A DNA stretch of 64,000 nucleotides from Aliiglaciecola sp. CAU 1673 (GCF_029223185.1 NZ_JARHUG010000004.1:186001-250000); one strand, 5' to 3'; shown: positions 36,652 to 51,130, counted from the stretch's first letter. Numbers and translations are program-made. Notes: generated by a model from the sequence alone, not told the origin.

Positions 36652-37346
36652 AGTTCGCATTAACACGGCCTTTTCCCTGCAGTTATCTGCCACAGCAGCA
36701 AGAGCAGTTAATTGTGCTTAGCGATGAATATGAGCCAGCAGCAGAGCTGTACGGTAATCTGTTGGCGGCAGGCTTCAGACGCAGCGGAGAGCACATTTAC
36801 CGGCCTCATTGCCCGAGCTGTTCAGCCTGCGAATCCATTCGTATTCCAGTAGCAGTGTTTTCACCATCCTCCAGTCAAAAGCGCATCCTTAAGCGCAACA
36901 CCGATATTGATGTTACATTCGGGGATGAAGACATTGACTCGTATTACAATCTGTATGAACGCTATATCGGCGCACGGCACGCTGAAGGCAGCATGTACCC
37001 CCCAAGCCTCGAACAGTATCGCCATTTTATCGGTCGCTCTGCCGGTAATATGCGCTTTATTGAGTTTCATCAGGAAGACAAGTTGGTTGGCGTTGCCGTG
37101 ACCGATGAGGTACCCGATGCATTATCGGCACTTTACACTTTCTTTGATCCTGAATGTGAGAAGCGCTCTATGGGAACCTTTGCCATTTTAAAGCAAATAG
37201 AAATGGCCAGGCAGATGGACAAAGAATTCCTCTATCTAGGTTATCAGGTGGATGATTGTGCCAAAATGAATTACAAAGCCAATTTCCTGCCACATCAGCG
37301 TTTCATCAACCACCAATGGCACTTAGTGGTAAAAAAACACGGCTAA
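36648..37346 (+). CDS. bpt: Aspartate/glutamate leucyltransferase
   Basis: Moves Leu onto N-terminal Asp or Glu, the other route into the bacterial N-degron pathway; absent from E. coli but common in Vibrio and Alteromonadales. 232 residues. The N-terminal CSYLPQQQEQ and the cluster C55-C58-C61 (HCPSCSACES) are the family marks, as are YSMYPPS-like GSMYPPSLEQY and LYTFFDPE. The ATG at 36648 overlaps the aat stop (ATGA), so the pair is coupled. A hairpin without T-tract (37370-37396) follows. Confidence 0.95.
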   Translation: MKFALTRPFPCSYLPQQQEQLIVLSDEYEPAAELYGNLLAAGFRRSGEHIYRPHCPSCSACESIRIPVAVFSPSSSQKRILKRNTDIDVTFGDEDIDSYYNLYERYIGARHAEGSMYPPSLEQYRHFIGRSAGNMRFIEFHQEDKLVGVAVTDEVPDALSALYTFFDPECEKRSMGTFAILKQIEMARQMDKEFLYLGYQVDDCAKMNYKANFLPHQRFINHQWHLVVKKHG

Positions 37347-37369
37347 CGCTTTACACTGTAAAGGATATT

Positions 37370-37396
37370 GGGCAAAATCTGCGCGGCATTTTGCCC
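37370..37396 (+). terminator. Hairpin after bpt, possible terminator
   Basis: GGGCAAAAT (37370-37378) pairs perfectly with ATTTTGCCC (37388-37396) around a 9-base loop. No T-run follows, so termination would be weak or Rho-assisted. Confidence 0.35.
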
Positions 37397-37539
37397 TACC
37401 CTGTCCAGAAACCTAAGTCTTGAAATAGACTGTAATCACTAGGCGGTTGTTTTAAAGCCCTCTTTCTGCGGCTTAGACAGGCATTTTGTCGGGTGAATTT
37501 ATGCTGACAACGATGTATTAACAAAGGTAATTTTTTTAA

Positions 37540-37758
<219 letters not shown>

Positions 37759-37772
37759 TTGATAGAATGATC

Positions 37773-37802
37773 AAAAAAGCCCAACAAAAGTTGGGCTTTT
37801 TT
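37773..37802. terminator. Bidirectional terminator between infA and clpA
   Basis: GCCCAAC/GTTGGGC stem with an AAAA loop, flanked by six A on the left and six T on the right, so it can end transcription from both infA and the convergent clpA. Confidence 0.92.
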
Positions 37803-37820
37803 ATTTGGACCATGGCTCTA

Positions 37821-40088
37821 TCAGGCTTCGGCCTTGGACTTCTTGGCCACTGGATAGTGAAAAGACAACTTGTCGTTTTTCACATCGATTTTGACGCTGC
37901 CGCCATCGGCTAAACGACCGAACAGCAGTTCGTTTGCCAACTCTTTCTTAACGTGCTCCTGCAGCACTCTGGCCATCGGTCTGGCCCCCATGGCTTTGTC
38001 ATAGCCTTTTTCAGCCAGCCATGTCCTGGCAGCATTGGTGAATTCCAAAGATACACCTTTGTTGTCCAACTGCACTTCCAGCTCCACAACAAATTTATCC
38101 ACCACTTGGAGGATCACATCAGGCTCGAGATGATTAAACCAAATGATCCCATCCAACCGGTTTCTGAATTCGGGACTGAAGATGCGGTTGATTTCTGCCA
38201 GTGCATCATGACTGTGATCCTGCTGCTTAAAGCCGATAGACTTGCGCACCGTTTCCTGCACACCGGCGTTGGTGGTCATCACCAATACCACATTGCGAAA
38301 ATCGACTTTGCGACCATTGTTGTCGGTCAGCGTACCGTGGTCCATCACCTGCAACAGGATGTTGTAGATATCACTGTGGGCCTTTTCTATCTCATCCAAG
38401 AGCACCACCGAATAGGGATGCTTGATCACGGCATCGGTCAAAAGACCACCTTGATCGAAACCCACATAACCTGGAGGCGCACCAATCAAGCGGCTAACCG
38501 CATGGCGCTCCATATATTCGGACATATCGAAACGCACCAGTTCCACGCCCATAATCTTGGCGAGTTGCTGGGTTACCTCGGTTTTACCCACACCGGTGGG
38601 ACCGGCAAACAGGAAGTTACCAATGGGCTTGGTTTCATTACCAAGACCTGAACGAGACAAGCGAATAGCATTGGTCAGGGTTTCGATAGCATTGTCCTGA
38701 CCAAAGACCACCATTTTCAGATTGCGATCCAGATTCTTAAGCACTTCTTTGTCAGACGCAGAAACAGATTTCTCCGGGATCCGGGCCATCTTGGCAATAA
38801 TCTGCTCGATTTCGGGTACACCAATAGTCTTCTTGCGCCGGGATACCGGCAACAAACGCTGACTGGCCCCGGCTTCGTCGATAACGTCAATGGCCTTGTC
38901 CGGCAAATGGCGCTCATTGATATATTTGGCAGATAATTCCGCTGCCGCCCTCACCGCTTTTTGCGTATAGCGCACCCCATGATGCTCCTCGTAACGGGAT
39001 TTTAGTCCCATCAGGATCTTGGTGGTGTCATCCACGGTAGGCTCGATGACATCGATTTTCTGGAAACGACGAGCAAGTGCCCGATCTTTCTCAAAAATGC
39101 CCTGGTATTCCTGATAGGTAGTAGAGCCGATACAACGCAGCTCGCCACTGGACAATTTGGGCTTGAGCAGGTTGGAGGCATCCATCACCCCACCGGAGGC
39201 GGCACCGGCACCAATGATAGTGTGGATCTCATCGATAAAAAGAATAGCGTGCTGATCTTTTTCTAACTCGCGTAGAATGGATTTGAGGCGTTTTTCAAAA
39301 TCTCCACGGTATTTGGTCCCGGCCAGCAGTCCACCTAAATCAAGTGAATAAACCGTCGCTTCAGCAATCACATCTGGCACTTCTTTACTCACGATACGGT
39401 AAGCCAGGCCTTCAGCAATAGCAGTTTTGCCCACGCCGGCTTCGCCCACCAGCAAGGGGTTATTTTTGCGACGACGGCAAAGGATCTGAATCGTACGTTC
39501 AAGCTCGAGGTCGCGACCGATCAAAGGATCAACCTTGCCTTCCCTAACCTGCTGGTTGAGGTTAGTGGAATACTTATCCAGCGTTGATGTCCCCTCTTCC
39601 ACTTCTGGACCTTCTTCCTCACGATCCGCCTGACTAGGGCGATCTTCATCACCTTTTGTCACCCCATGGGAGATATAGTTAACTACATCAAGTCGGGTAA
39701 CATCTGCTTTCTTCAGAATATAAACCGCCTGAGATTCCTGCTCGCTGAAAATGGCCACCAACACATTGGCGCCGGTCACTTCATCCTTGCCGGAGGATTG
39801 CACGTGGAAAACCGCTCGTTGCAATACCCGTTGGAACCCTAACGTAGGTTGTGTCTCGCGATCAGACTCCGGACCATCCAGAATCAAAGGCGTTGTATCT
39901 TTAACAAAGTCGGTTAACTCAGTTTTGATTGCTTCAATATTGGCACCACAAGCCCTCAGCGCATCTCTGGCGGACTTATTGTCTAGTAAGGCCAAGAGCA
40001 AGTGCTCCACCGTCATAAACTCGTGACGATGCTCCCTGGCAAAGATAAATGCCTGGTTTAAGGTTTGTTCCAAGTCTTTATTCAACAT
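37821..40088 (-). CDS. clpA: ClpA, ATP-dependent Clp protease ATPase subunit
   Basis: Hsp100 unfoldase of 755 residues that feeds ClpP. N-terminal Clp-N domain (1-145) that binds ClpS, first AAA+ domain with Walker A Lys221 (GEAGVGKT), second with Lys502 (GPTGVGKT), and the second-domain pore loop around GAPPGYVGFDQGG. There is no ClpB-type middle coiled coil. AAAGGGGC precedes the ATG. clpS is 43 bp upstream on the same strand, as in most gammaproteobacteria. Confidence 0.98.
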   Translation of the reverse strand: MLNKDLEQTLNQAFIFAREHRHEFMTVEHLLLALLDNKSARDALRACGANIEAIKTELTDFVKDTTPLILDGPESDRETQPTLGFQRVLQRAVFHVQSSGKDEVTGANVLVAIFSEQESQAVYILKKADVTRLDVVNYISHGVTKGDEDRPSQADREEEGPEVEEGTSTLDKYSTNLNQQVREGKVDPLIGRDLELERTIQILCRRRKNNPLLVGEAGVGKTAIAEGLAYRIVSKEVPDVIAEATVYSLDLGGLLAGTKYRGDFEKRLKSILRELEKDQHAILFIDEIHTIIGAGAASGGVMDASNLLKPKLSSGELRCIGSTTYQEYQGIFEKDRALARRFQKIDVIEPTVDDTTKILMGLKSRYEEHHGVRYTQKAVRAAAELSAKYINERHLPDKAIDVIDEAGASQRLLPVSRRKKTIGVPEIEQIIAKMARIPEKSVSASDKEVLKNLDRNLKMVVFGQDNAIETLTNAIRLSRSGLGNETKPIGNFLFAGPTGVGKTEVTQQLAKIMGVELVRFDMSEYMERHAVSRLIGAPPGYVGFDQGGLLTDAVIKHPYSVVLLDEIEKAHSDIYNILLQVMDHGTLTDNNGRKVDFRNVVLVMTTNAGVQETVRKSIGFKQQDHSHDALAEINRIFSPEFRNRLDGIIWFNHLEPDVILQVVDKFVVELEVQLDNKGVSLEFTNAARTWLAEKGYDKAMGARPMARVLQEHVKKELANELLFGRLADGGSVKIDVKNDKLSFHYPVAKKSKAEA

Positions 40089-40131
40089 ACTTGCCCCTTT
40101 TACTACTGGCCCTTATTCAGACATTGCCTGA

Positions 40132-40446
40132 CTAAGCTTGCTCCATCGAACACATCAGCGGGTGCTGGTGTTTTCTGGCGTACTGATTGACCTGCATCAC
40201 TTTGGTCTCCGCAATCTCCGCAGTAAATATGCCACAAATTGCCTTGCCCTGATAATGCACGGTCAACATCAACTGATTGGCTTTCTCCGCATTCATGCTG
40301 AAAAAGCGCATCAATACCTCAACAACAAAATCCATCGGAGTGTAGTCATCGTTATTCAATATCACTTTATACATCGGCGGCGGTTCAACCTTTTTCTTCA
40401 CCGCCTCAAGTTGTTTATCGTGGCTGATAATATTGTCTCTACTCAT
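40132..40446 (-). CDS. clpS: ClpS, N-degron adaptor
   Basis: Adaptor of 104 residues that binds N-terminal Leu, Phe, Tyr or Trp and delivers the substrate to ClpAP. The family core [20 protein letters not shown] is present and the pocket residues N and D of NNDD and M of YTPMDF can be seen. The tail CSMEQA is short. With aat and bpt nearby, a full N-degron set is encoded within 5 kb. Confidence 0.97.
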   Translation of the reverse strand: MSRDNIISHDKQLEAVKKKVEPPPMYKVILNNDDYTPMDFVVEVLMRFFSMNAEKANQLMLTVHYQGKAICGIFTAEIAETKVMQVNQYARKHQHPLMCSMEQA

Positions 40447-40519
40447 ACAAAAATAATAGCTCTTGTGTTGGCTTCCATTATGGGATTTTTGACTTTTTAA
40501 TGAAATGTAAAAAATGGCC

Positions 40520-40549
40520 TTGACACACAGAGGCTAAAAAATCTACATT
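40520..40549 (+). promoter_or_regulatory. Promoter of cspD
   Basis: TTGACA (40520-40525, perfect -35), 18-bp spacer, TACATT (40544-40549). The start codon is about 94 bp downstream, giving the long leader common in cold-shock genes. Confidence 0.5.
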
Positions 40550-40642
40550 TTTCTATGTTTCCATTCTCGGAAACCGCTGCCCTCTTTGCATTATATGAGG
40601 ACGGCTTCAGGACAGATCAAGGGCTCAAGAGGAAGCAGAAGT

Positions 40643-40864
40643 ATGGCAGTTGGCAAGGTAAAATGGTTCAATAACGCAAAAGGGTTTGGCTTTATTGTTC
40701 CCGAAGACGGCGGTGAAGACGTTTTTGCCCATTATTCTACGATTCAGATGGACGGTTACCGTTCACTGAAAGCCGGGCAAGAAGTGACCTTCGAAGTCCA
40801 GCAAGGCCCTAAAGGGCTGCACGCCGAAAATATCGCGGTAGCGGACGACGAACCGCAAAGATAA
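40643..40864 (+). CDS. cspD: Cold-shock-like protein CspD
   Basis: Cold-shock domain protein of 73 residues. RNP1 is KGFGFIV and RNP2 is VFAHYSTI, so single-stranded nucleic acid binding is likely. Divergent from clpS-clpA, the usual place of cspD; E. coli CspD inhibits replication in stationary phase and is degraded by Lon. I chose the ATG at 40643 (AGAGGAAGCAGAAGT upstream); an upstream in-frame start at 40586 adds 19 residues not seen in the family. Confidence 0.95.
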   Translation: MAVGKVKWFNNAKGFGFIVPEDGGEDVFAHYSTIQMDGYRSLKAGQEVTFEVQQGPKGLHAENIAVADDEPQR

Positions 40865-40898
40865 GCCTACCGCTCCGGCGTTAGAAGTATATGGCTTG

Positions 40899-40928
40899 AA
40901 AAGGCAGGTGCTGTTGCATCTGCCTTTT
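40899..40928. terminator. Bidirectional terminator between cspD and icd
   Basis: Long stem AAAAGGCAG / CTGCCTTTT continuing inward (GTGC/GCAT with one wobble pair) around a TGTT loop. A-run on the left and T-run on the right fit both flanking convergent genes. Confidence 0.88.
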
Positions 40929-40936
40929 GATGTTTA

Positions 40937-42202
40937 TTAAGCTTCAGGGCACATATGGTTGATCATGGCATCGCCAAAGGCAGAGCAACTTAGTAACGTT
41001 GCTCCTTCCATGAGCCGCTCAAAATCATAGGTGACGGTTTTCGCCTGTATCGCCCCTTCCATACCTTTGATAATAAGGTCTGCGGCCTCTGTCCATCCTA
41101 GGTGTCGCAGCATCATTTCCGCAGAAAGAATAATTGAGCCGGGATTAACCTTATCTTGTCCCGCATAACGCGGGGCCGTTCCGTGGGTAGCCTCAAAAAT
41201 AGCAACGCCTTCTCCGAGATTGGCTCCCGGCGCGATACCAATGCCGCCCACTTGGGCTGCCAGGGCATCGGAGATATAGTCACCATTAAGGTTCATGGTG
41301 GCAATCACATCGTATTCTTCAGGCCGCAGCAAAATCTGCTGTAAAAAAGCATCGGCAATCACATCTTTGACCACGATCTGCTTACCGGTCTTGGGGTGGG
41401 AAAAGGCGCACCAGGGACCACCATCAATTTCTTTGGCAGCAAATTCCTGTTTGGCTAATTCATACCCCCAGTCCTTAAATGCACCTTCGGTAAACTTCAT
41501 GATATTGCCTTTGTGCACCAAGGTCAGGGAGTCCCGATTGTTGTCGATACAATATTGCAATGCCGCACGCACCAGTCGATAAGAGCCCTCTTTGGAGGTG
41601 GGTTTAATGCCAATACCACAATCCTTGTCAAAACGGATCTTGGTGGCCCCCATCTCATTTTTTAAGAAGTCGATGACCTTTTGTGCCTGCGCGCTGCCAG
41701 CTTTGTATTCGATACCGGCATATATGTCTTCTGAATTTTCCCTAAAAATCACCATATCGGTCTTTTCAGGTTGTTTGAGCGGACTGGGAGTCCCCTGAAA
41801 GTAGCGGACAGGCCGCAAGCATACATACAAATCCAATTCTTGCCGAAGGGCGACATTCAGTGAACGGATCCCACCGCCTACCGGGGTGGTTAGCGGGCCC
41901 TTTATCGCCACCTTGTAAGCTTTAACAAGCTCCAGGGTTTCCTCAGGCAGCCACACCTCACTACCATAGACTTTGGTAGCCTTTTCACCTGCATACACTT
42001 CCATCCAGGCGATCTGACGCTCTCCACCAAATGCCTTGTTCACCGCCGCATTGACCACCTTCTGCATCACCGGCGTCACATCAACACCTATTCCGTCCCC
42101 TTCGATAAAGGGAATGATGGGATGTTTGGGTACCTCTAGAGCCCCCTCTTTACTGATCTTGATCTTTTCCCCTTTATCGGGGATAACCACCTTGCTGTTC
42201 AT
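40937..42202 (-). CDS. icd: NADP-dependent isocitrate dehydrogenase (dimeric)
   Basis: TCA-cycle enzyme of 421 residues (416 in E. coli). The regulatory serine S114 is in [12 protein letters not shown], the loop that AceK phosphorylates in E. coli; no aceK is in the window. [20 protein letters not shown] and the NADP-type [13 protein letters not shown] are clear. GAAGGAGCAGGTAA precedes the ATG. It sits 107 bp downstream-strand of a second, monomeric enzyme for the same reaction on the same strand. Confidence 0.97.
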   Translation of the reverse strand: MNSKVVIPDKGEKIKISKEGALEVPKHPIIPFIEGDGIGVDVTPVMQKVVNAAVNKAFGGERQIAWMEVYAGEKATKVYGSEVWLPEETLELVKAYKVAIKGPLTTPVGGGIRSLNVALRQELDLYVCLRPVRYFQGTPSPLKQPEKTDMVIFRENSEDIYAGIEYKAGSAQAQKVIDFLKNEMGATKIRFDKDCGIGIKPTSKEGSYRLVRAALQYCIDNNRDSLTLVHKGNIMKFTEGAFKDWGYELAKQEFAAKEIDGGPWCAFSHPKTGKQIVVKDVIADAFLQQILLRPEEYDVIATMNLNGDYISDALAAQVGGIGIAPGANLGEGVAIFEATHGTAPRYAGQDKVNPGSIILSAEMMLRHLGWTEAADLIIKGMEGAIQAKTVTYDFERLMEGATLLSCSAFGDAMINHMCPEA

Positions 42203-42264
42203 TTACCTGCTCCTTCACCAACTGGATCCAGATAAAGCATAGCCAAGGAGCACTGGTACAAAAG

Positions 42265-42286
42265 AAAAACCCGGCATAAAGCCGGG
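42265..42286 (-). terminator. Rho-independent terminator of the monomeric IDH gene
   Basis: CCCGGC/GCCGGG stem with an ATAAA loop; on the minus strand the stem is followed by TTTTTCTTTTG. It lies 24 bp after the stop codon. Confidence 0.88.
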
Positions 42287-42309
42287 CTTAAGATAGTAAA
42301 AGAGGTGTT

Positions 42310-44801
<2,492 letters not shown>

Positions 44802-44834
44802 TCCCGTTGACTGCTAAATTATCGACGGGATAAT
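44802..44834 (+). promoter_or_regulatory. rluE promoter overlapped by an inverted repeat
   Basis: TTGACT (44807-44812), 16-bp spacer, GATAAT (44829-44834), followed by a leader of about 24 bases. An inverted repeat TCCCGTTGA (44802-44810) / TCGACGGGA (44822-44830), 8 of 9 matching with an 11-bp spacer, covers both boxes, the position of a repressor operator. The binding protein is not known. Confidence 0.6.
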
Positions 44835-44864
44835 GGGCCTTCGCCAGGCCCAACGTTGAGATTC

Positions 44865-45401
44865 ATGCAACACACTACCCTTTTGTTTAATAAACCCTTT
44901 GATGTGTTATCCCAATTCACTGACGGAGAAGGCAGGCAAACGCTTAAAGATTTCATACCGGTTACCAACGTCTATGCTGCAGGCAGATTAGATAGGGACA
45001 GCGAAGGCCTTTTGGTGCTGACCAGCGACGGTAAACTGCAACACAAACTGGCCAATCCCAAGAACAAAACCAGTAAAACTTACTGGGTACAGGTTGAAGG
45101 CATCCCCACAGAAGAGGATATTGAGCAATTGCGAAGAGGTGTCGCGCTAAAAGACGGCCCTACCCTGCCCGCCAAAGTGGAAAGGATGGAAGAGCCAGAG
45201 CTTTGGCCTCGTAACCCGCCTGTCAGATTCAGAAAAACCGTCCCCACCAGTTGGCTTTCCATCACCATTAGTGAGGGACGTAACCGCCAGGTCAGGCGGA
45301 TGACTGCCCATATCGGTTATCCAACCCTTCGTCTGGTGCGCTATCGGGTCGGCAATTGGACGCTGGACGGTATTGCCAGCGGCGAATATATCAAAGTGTA
45401 A
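44865..45401 (+). CDS. rluE: 23S rRNA pseudouridine synthase RluE
   Basis: RsuA-family pseudouridine synthase of 178 residues. The catalytic Asp43 is in [13 protein letters not shown], and the family block [22 protein letters not shown] is clear. The small size with no S4 domain matches RluE (acts at U2457 of 23S rRNA in E. coli). I chose the ATG at 44865 over a TTG three codons upstream. First gene of rluE-nudJ-mnmA-hflD-purB. Confidence 0.93.
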   Translation: MQHTTLLFNKPFDVLSQFTDGEGRQTLKDFIPVTNVYAAGRLDRDSEGLLVLTSDGKLQHKLANPKNKTSKTYWVQVEGIPTEEDIEQLRRGVALKDGPTLPAKVERMEEPELWPRNPPVRFRKTVPTSWLSITISEGRNRQVRRMTAHIGYPTLRLVRYRVGNWTLDGIASGEYIKV

Positions 45402-45408
45402 GAACGTC

Positions 45409-45861
45409 ATGTTTAAACCCAATATGACGGTGGCTTGTGTGGTCGAAGCGCAAGGAAAGTTCCTGCTGGTTGAAGAAAAGATTAATGGCAAGCATGTGCT
45501 AAATCAGCCAGCGGGACACTTGGAAGCTAACGAGTCATTACTTGAGGCGGCGCACCGTGAACTTTATGAGGAAACCGGACTCTTCCTCTCACCGCAGTCT
45601 ATTGTGGGGCTGTATCAGTATCCCTCTATGGATGAAGAACTGACCTTCCTGCGTCTGTGCTTTGCCATATCCCTTCAAAAGCCAGTTGCGACCGCCCCCA
45701 AAGATGCGGATATTCTGGCCTGCCATTGGTTGAGTCCCGGAGAAATCAGCCAAAGTGGTTTTCAGCTTAGGAGTCCTATGGTTGAGCAATGCATTCAGGA
45801 CTATCTGGCGGGGGCAAGTTTTCCGCTAACCCTATATCGGCAAGTCATTAGCAATGGCTGA
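45409..45861 (+). CDS. nudJ: Nudix hydrolase NudJ-like
   Basis: Nudix pyrophosphatase of 150 residues. The full Nudix box (GX5EX7REUXEEXGU) runs from G36 to L58, with REL-Y-EETGL at its end. The N terminus MFKPNMTVACVVEAQGKFLLVEE and the neighbours match E. coli NudJ (YmfB), which acts on HMP-PP, thiamine-PP and nucleoside di/triphosphates. It starts 7 bp after the rluE stop. Confidence 0.92.
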   Translation: MFKPNMTVACVVEAQGKFLLVEEKINGKHVLNQPAGHLEANESLLEAAHRELYEETGLFLSPQSIVGLYQYPSMDEELTFLRLCFAISLQKPVATAPKDADILACHWLSPGEISQSGFQLRSPMVEQCIQDYLAGASFPLTLYRQVISNG

Positions 45862-45984
45862 CGCCTGAAGGCCGAATGGGGTGCGAAGCGGCGCACAACC
45901 TGTTAAAATCCGCGCTCCTAAAATGGGGGCAGTGCATTTTCAAGAGCCTTTATTCTTCACCGGGGCCATTACTTCACGGGTTTT

Positions 45985-47084
45985 ATGTCAGTTAACAGCC
46001 AATACAAAGTCATAGTCGGCATGTCCGGCGGTGTGGATTCTTCAGTTTCAGCCTATTTGCTTAAAGAGCAGGGCTATCAGGTAGAAGGCCTGTTTATGAA
46101 AAACTGGGAAGAAGATGATGACACCGAATATTGCTCTGCCGCAGCGGATCTTAAAGACGCTCAGGAGGTCGCAGACAAGTTGGGCATTAAGTTACGCACC
46201 ATCAACTTTGCTGCCGAATATTGGGACAACGTTTTCGAATATTTCCTGGCTGAGTACAAAGCCGGCCGAACCCCAAACCCTGACATCATGTGCAACAAGG
46301 AAATCAAATTCAAAGCATTCCTTGAGTTTGCCGTGGAAGATCTCGGGGCCGACTATATTGCAACTGGACACTATGTCCGTCGACGTCAGCAAGACAGCCA
46401 TTGGCAATTGTTGCGTGGACTTGACGACAACAAAGACCAAAGCTATTTCCTGTACGGAATCAATGAACAGCAAGTAGCCCGTACCTTGTTTCCCGTTGGT
46501 GAGTTGGAAAAGCCGCTGGTCAGACAAATCGCAGAGCAACAGGGACTTATTACTCACGACAAAAAAGACAGTACCGGCATTTGTTTTATTGGTGAACGCA
46601 AGTTCAAGGATTTTCTGGCCCGTTACCTTCCGGCACAGCCCGGTGACATCGAAACCGCAGAGGGTGAAATCATCGGCCGACACGATGGCTTGATGTACCA
46701 TACACTCGGCCAGCGCAAAGGACTGCATATCGGTGGCTTACGCGATCATGGTGACGAGCCTTGGTATGTGGTGGACAAAGATGTAAAGCGAAATGTGCTG
46801 ATCGTCGGACAAGGCGATAGTCACCCTCGGCTTTTCTCCAATGGACTGATCGCTAATCAGTTGGATTGGGTTGATCGAAAAGGCCCGAGTGAGAGTATGC
46901 GGTGTACGGTAAAAACCCGTTACCGCCAACAAGATATCCCCTGCACACTGTCTCCGATGGATGATGGCAGCGTTGAAGTCAGGTTCGATGAGCCGCAAAA
47001 AGCCGTCACACCTGGCCAATCTGCGGTCTTCTATCAAAATGAAGTGTGCTTGGGCGGCGGTATTATCGAGAGATTTATTCGCGA

Positions 47085-47088
<4 letters not shown>
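45985..47088 (+). CDS. mnmA: tRNA 2-thiouridylase MnmA
   Basis: Thiolates U34 of Lys, Glu and Gln tRNAs. Protein of 367 residues with the PP-loop [12 protein letters not shown] (12-23) and the catalytic cysteines C103 (IMCNKEIKF) and C200 ([10 protein letters not shown]), aligning with C102 and C199 of E. coli. The 123 bp upstream may hold a promoter (TAAAAT at 45904-45909 with GC-rich bases after it). Stop overlaps hflD by 4 bp. Confidence 0.97.
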
Positions 47089-49099
<2,011 letters not shown>

Positions 49100-49138
49100 T
49101 CGGATCAGTGCCGGGACATTGTTCCCGCGACTATACTT

Positions 49139-49170
49139 AAATGCCCGGTATAAACCGGGCATTTCTTTTT
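49139..49170 (+). terminator. Rho-independent terminator of purB
   Basis: Perfect 11-bp stem AAATGCCCGGT/ACCGGGCATTT with an ATAA loop, followed by CTTTTT. Confidence 0.92.
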
Positions 49171-49207
49171 CCAGCCTCCAATAAGGCATGTTTAAAAGGA
49201 TTTAGCC

Positions 49208-50461
49208 ATGATCAGCGCCTGTATAAAGGCCTGGGTATGGGCCGGTATCGACAACAACGATCGTGACAACATCAGCCCTGAACGGCTGACCAATATGATT
49301 GCTCTGCTACTTATGCTGGTACCTGTGCTGCATATGCCCGTTCATGTGGCTTATTGGGCACAGGGTGGACTATGGCAGATTGGCAATTTACTGTTGCATA
49401 CTGTGTTGTGTCCTTTCATTCCACTGGCCAATGCCAAGCATCGTCCTGGCTTGGCGAAAGTGCTGTTATTGCTGCTCTTCGCCAGTCTAATCACCACCTC
49501 CAGTCTTTATCTGGGTTACAGCAGCGCAAACCACTTCTTCTTGGTGTTGGGAATTTTCATCTGCCCTTTCCTCTTTCACAGCCATCAATCTTCACAGCTT
49601 TGGTTAGCCATAGCAGGTTATCTGATTCTTTTTCTTTCTCTGGAGCATCTCAAAATTGATCATCTGGGTATCGCCCCCGGTCCCTACATGTCCCTTTGCA
49701 GACAAACAGCCGGCTTAGGTTTGGTTGTCACAACCTTACTCTGTGCCTATCACATCCATCGCGATCACAGTGCCAGTTGGCAAAGAGTGGACAAAGAAAG
49801 AAACCGTTCAGAGAGTTTGTTATTGCAGGTATTGCCCAAGCCCATAGCCGAAAAACTGAAATCGTCTCGTCAGCCTGTCGCCGATTACTTTAGCAGCGCC
49901 ACGACCATCTTTGCCGATATTGCCGGCTTCAGTCGATTTACCCGGGAGCATACGCCGATGGAGCTGGTGACTTACCTCAATCAGATATTCACTGCGTTTG
50001 ACAAACTAGCCAAACGCTATGGTTTGGAAAAAATTAAAACCATTGGTGACCAGTATATGGCGGTCTCAGGTGTACCAGAAAGTTGTCCCGATCATGCGGC
50101 TCGTTGTTGCTGCTGCGCGTTGGAAATGCAAAGGGCTTTTTCCCGGATCAACCATCAATTTCATTTTCACAATGGGCTGCGCATTGGAATTAACAGCGGA
50201 GAGGTGGTCGCCGGCGTTATTGGCCAGGAGAAGTACAGTTATGACCTATGGGGCGACAGTGTCAATCTTGCCTCGAGAATGGAAAGTCAGGGGCAAAGCC
50301 AGCGTATCCAGGTATCTGAATATACCTATAAATTGTGCCAACACCGCTTCATCTTCAAACCCAGAGGCAATTTAGCGGTCAGAGGCATCGGCACAGTGCC
50401 GGCCTATTGGCTATTGGGCGAGCGTCCCCAACAAAAGCAAAGAATGCTTTCCCAATCTTAA
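49208..50461 (+). CDS. Class III adenylate cyclase, membrane bound
   Basis: Protein of 417 residues. About six membrane helices fill residues 30-190, followed by a class III cyclase catalytic domain (about 225-410). Metal ligands are D237 (FADIAGFS) and D281 (IGDQYMA). The adenine-selecting pair, a Lys in EKIKTIG and D346 in YDLWGDSVNLASRME, favours ATP over GTP. AAAAGGATTTAGCC precedes the ATG. It would make cAMP, which could act on CRP or on the cNMP-binding patatin encoded elsewhere in the window; that last link is inference. Confidence 0.92.
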   Translation: MISACIKAWVWAGIDNNDRDNISPERLTNMIALLLMLVPVLHMPVHVAYWAQGGLWQIGNLLLHTVLCPFIPLANAKHRPGLAKVLLLLLFASLITTSSLYLGYSSANHFFLVLGIFICPFLFHSHQSSQLWLAIAGYLILFLSLEHLKIDHLGIAPGPYMSLCRQTAGLGLVVTTLLCAYHIHRDHSASWQRVDKERNRSESLLLQVLPKPIAEKLKSSRQPVADYFSSATTIFADIAGFSRFTREHTPMELVTYLNQIFTAFDKLAKRYGLEKIKTIGDQYMAVSGVPESCPDHAARCCCCALEMQRAFSRINHQFHFHNGLRIGINSGEVVAGVIGQEKYSYDLWGDSVNLASRMESQGQSQRIQVSEYTYKLCQHRFIFKPRGNLAVRGIGTVPAYWLLGERPQQKQRMLSQS

Positions 50462-50614
50462 GCTCGCAATAGCCAAAGCTCATCTGTTGATTATTTTTTG
50501 AGCTGGCAGTAGACTGAACTTTCGGCGTTAATTTCATGCAGGGTAAATCCCTTATGGATAGCGGCCGAACAGAAATACATTGAGGTATTTTTTTAATGTC
50601 TGGAGGCTGAGTCG

Positions 50615-51073
50615 ATGACTTTCACTATTGAAAACGTCGACTGGATGAGCGCTAAAGACAAACTCACTCGACTGAGAGAAAAGGTATTTGTTTACGAGTG
50701 GCGGATCCCAAAAGATGTAGAATTTGACCGCCTGGATAACGAGGCGAATCACGTATTGTTATGTGATGATGCCGGGAGAGAGGTAGCAACGGCGAGGATT
50801 ACTCCGCAAGGGGAAATCGGCCGGATAGCCGTTATCAGCAGTTACCGTAAACCTGAAGTTTACCAACAACTATTTTCCGCTCTTTTGGCCGTGGCCAAGC
50901 AACAGGGGCTGGAAACTGTCTCGGTGCAATGTGAATTGGAAGGTGTCAGTTACTACCAACAACAGGGATTCCGTCCAGTCGGAGCAGTTTATATGGACGC
51001 AGGCATAGCTCGTCAGAAGATGACCTGTTCCATAAACGCTTTCTCACTCCCCAAAGTGGAGTTTACTCACTAA
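50615..51073 (+). CDS. GNAT-family N-acetyltransferase
   Basis: Protein of 152 residues with a GNAT fold: LREKVFVYEWRIPKDVEFDRLD opens it like ElaA and related small acetyltransferases, then the acetyl-CoA strand and loop (EIGRIAVISSYRKPEVYQQL) and the late motif YYQQQGFRPVGAVYMDAGI. The substrate is unknown. GGAGGCTGAGTCG precedes the ATG. The 153 bp between the cyclase and this gene hold nothing I can name. Confidence 0.85.
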   Translation: MTFTIENVDWMSAKDKLTRLREKVFVYEWRIPKDVEFDRLDNEANHVLLCDDAGREVATARITPQGEIGRIAVISSYRKPEVYQQLFSALLAVAKQQGLETVSVQCELEGVSYYQQQGFRPVGAVYMDAGIARQKMTCSINAFSLPKVEFTH

Positions 51074-51075
51074 GA

Positions 51076-51096
51076 CGCCCCCGGTTTTGGGGGGCG
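51076..51096 (+). terminator. GC-rich hairpin after GNAT gene
   Basis: CGCCCCC (51076-51082) pairs with GGGGGCG (51090-51096) around a 7-base loop, directly after the stop codon. No T-run follows, so its strength as a terminator is doubtful. Confidence 0.45.
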
Positions 51097-51130
51097 GCCT
51101 TAGTGGCCTTTCTATCCAAGTTCAATGAAA

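Noticed and set aside
37953..38651. Open frame of 232 codons opposite clpA
   Set aside because: Antisense to a fully conserved gene, His-rich and without a ribosome site or family match.
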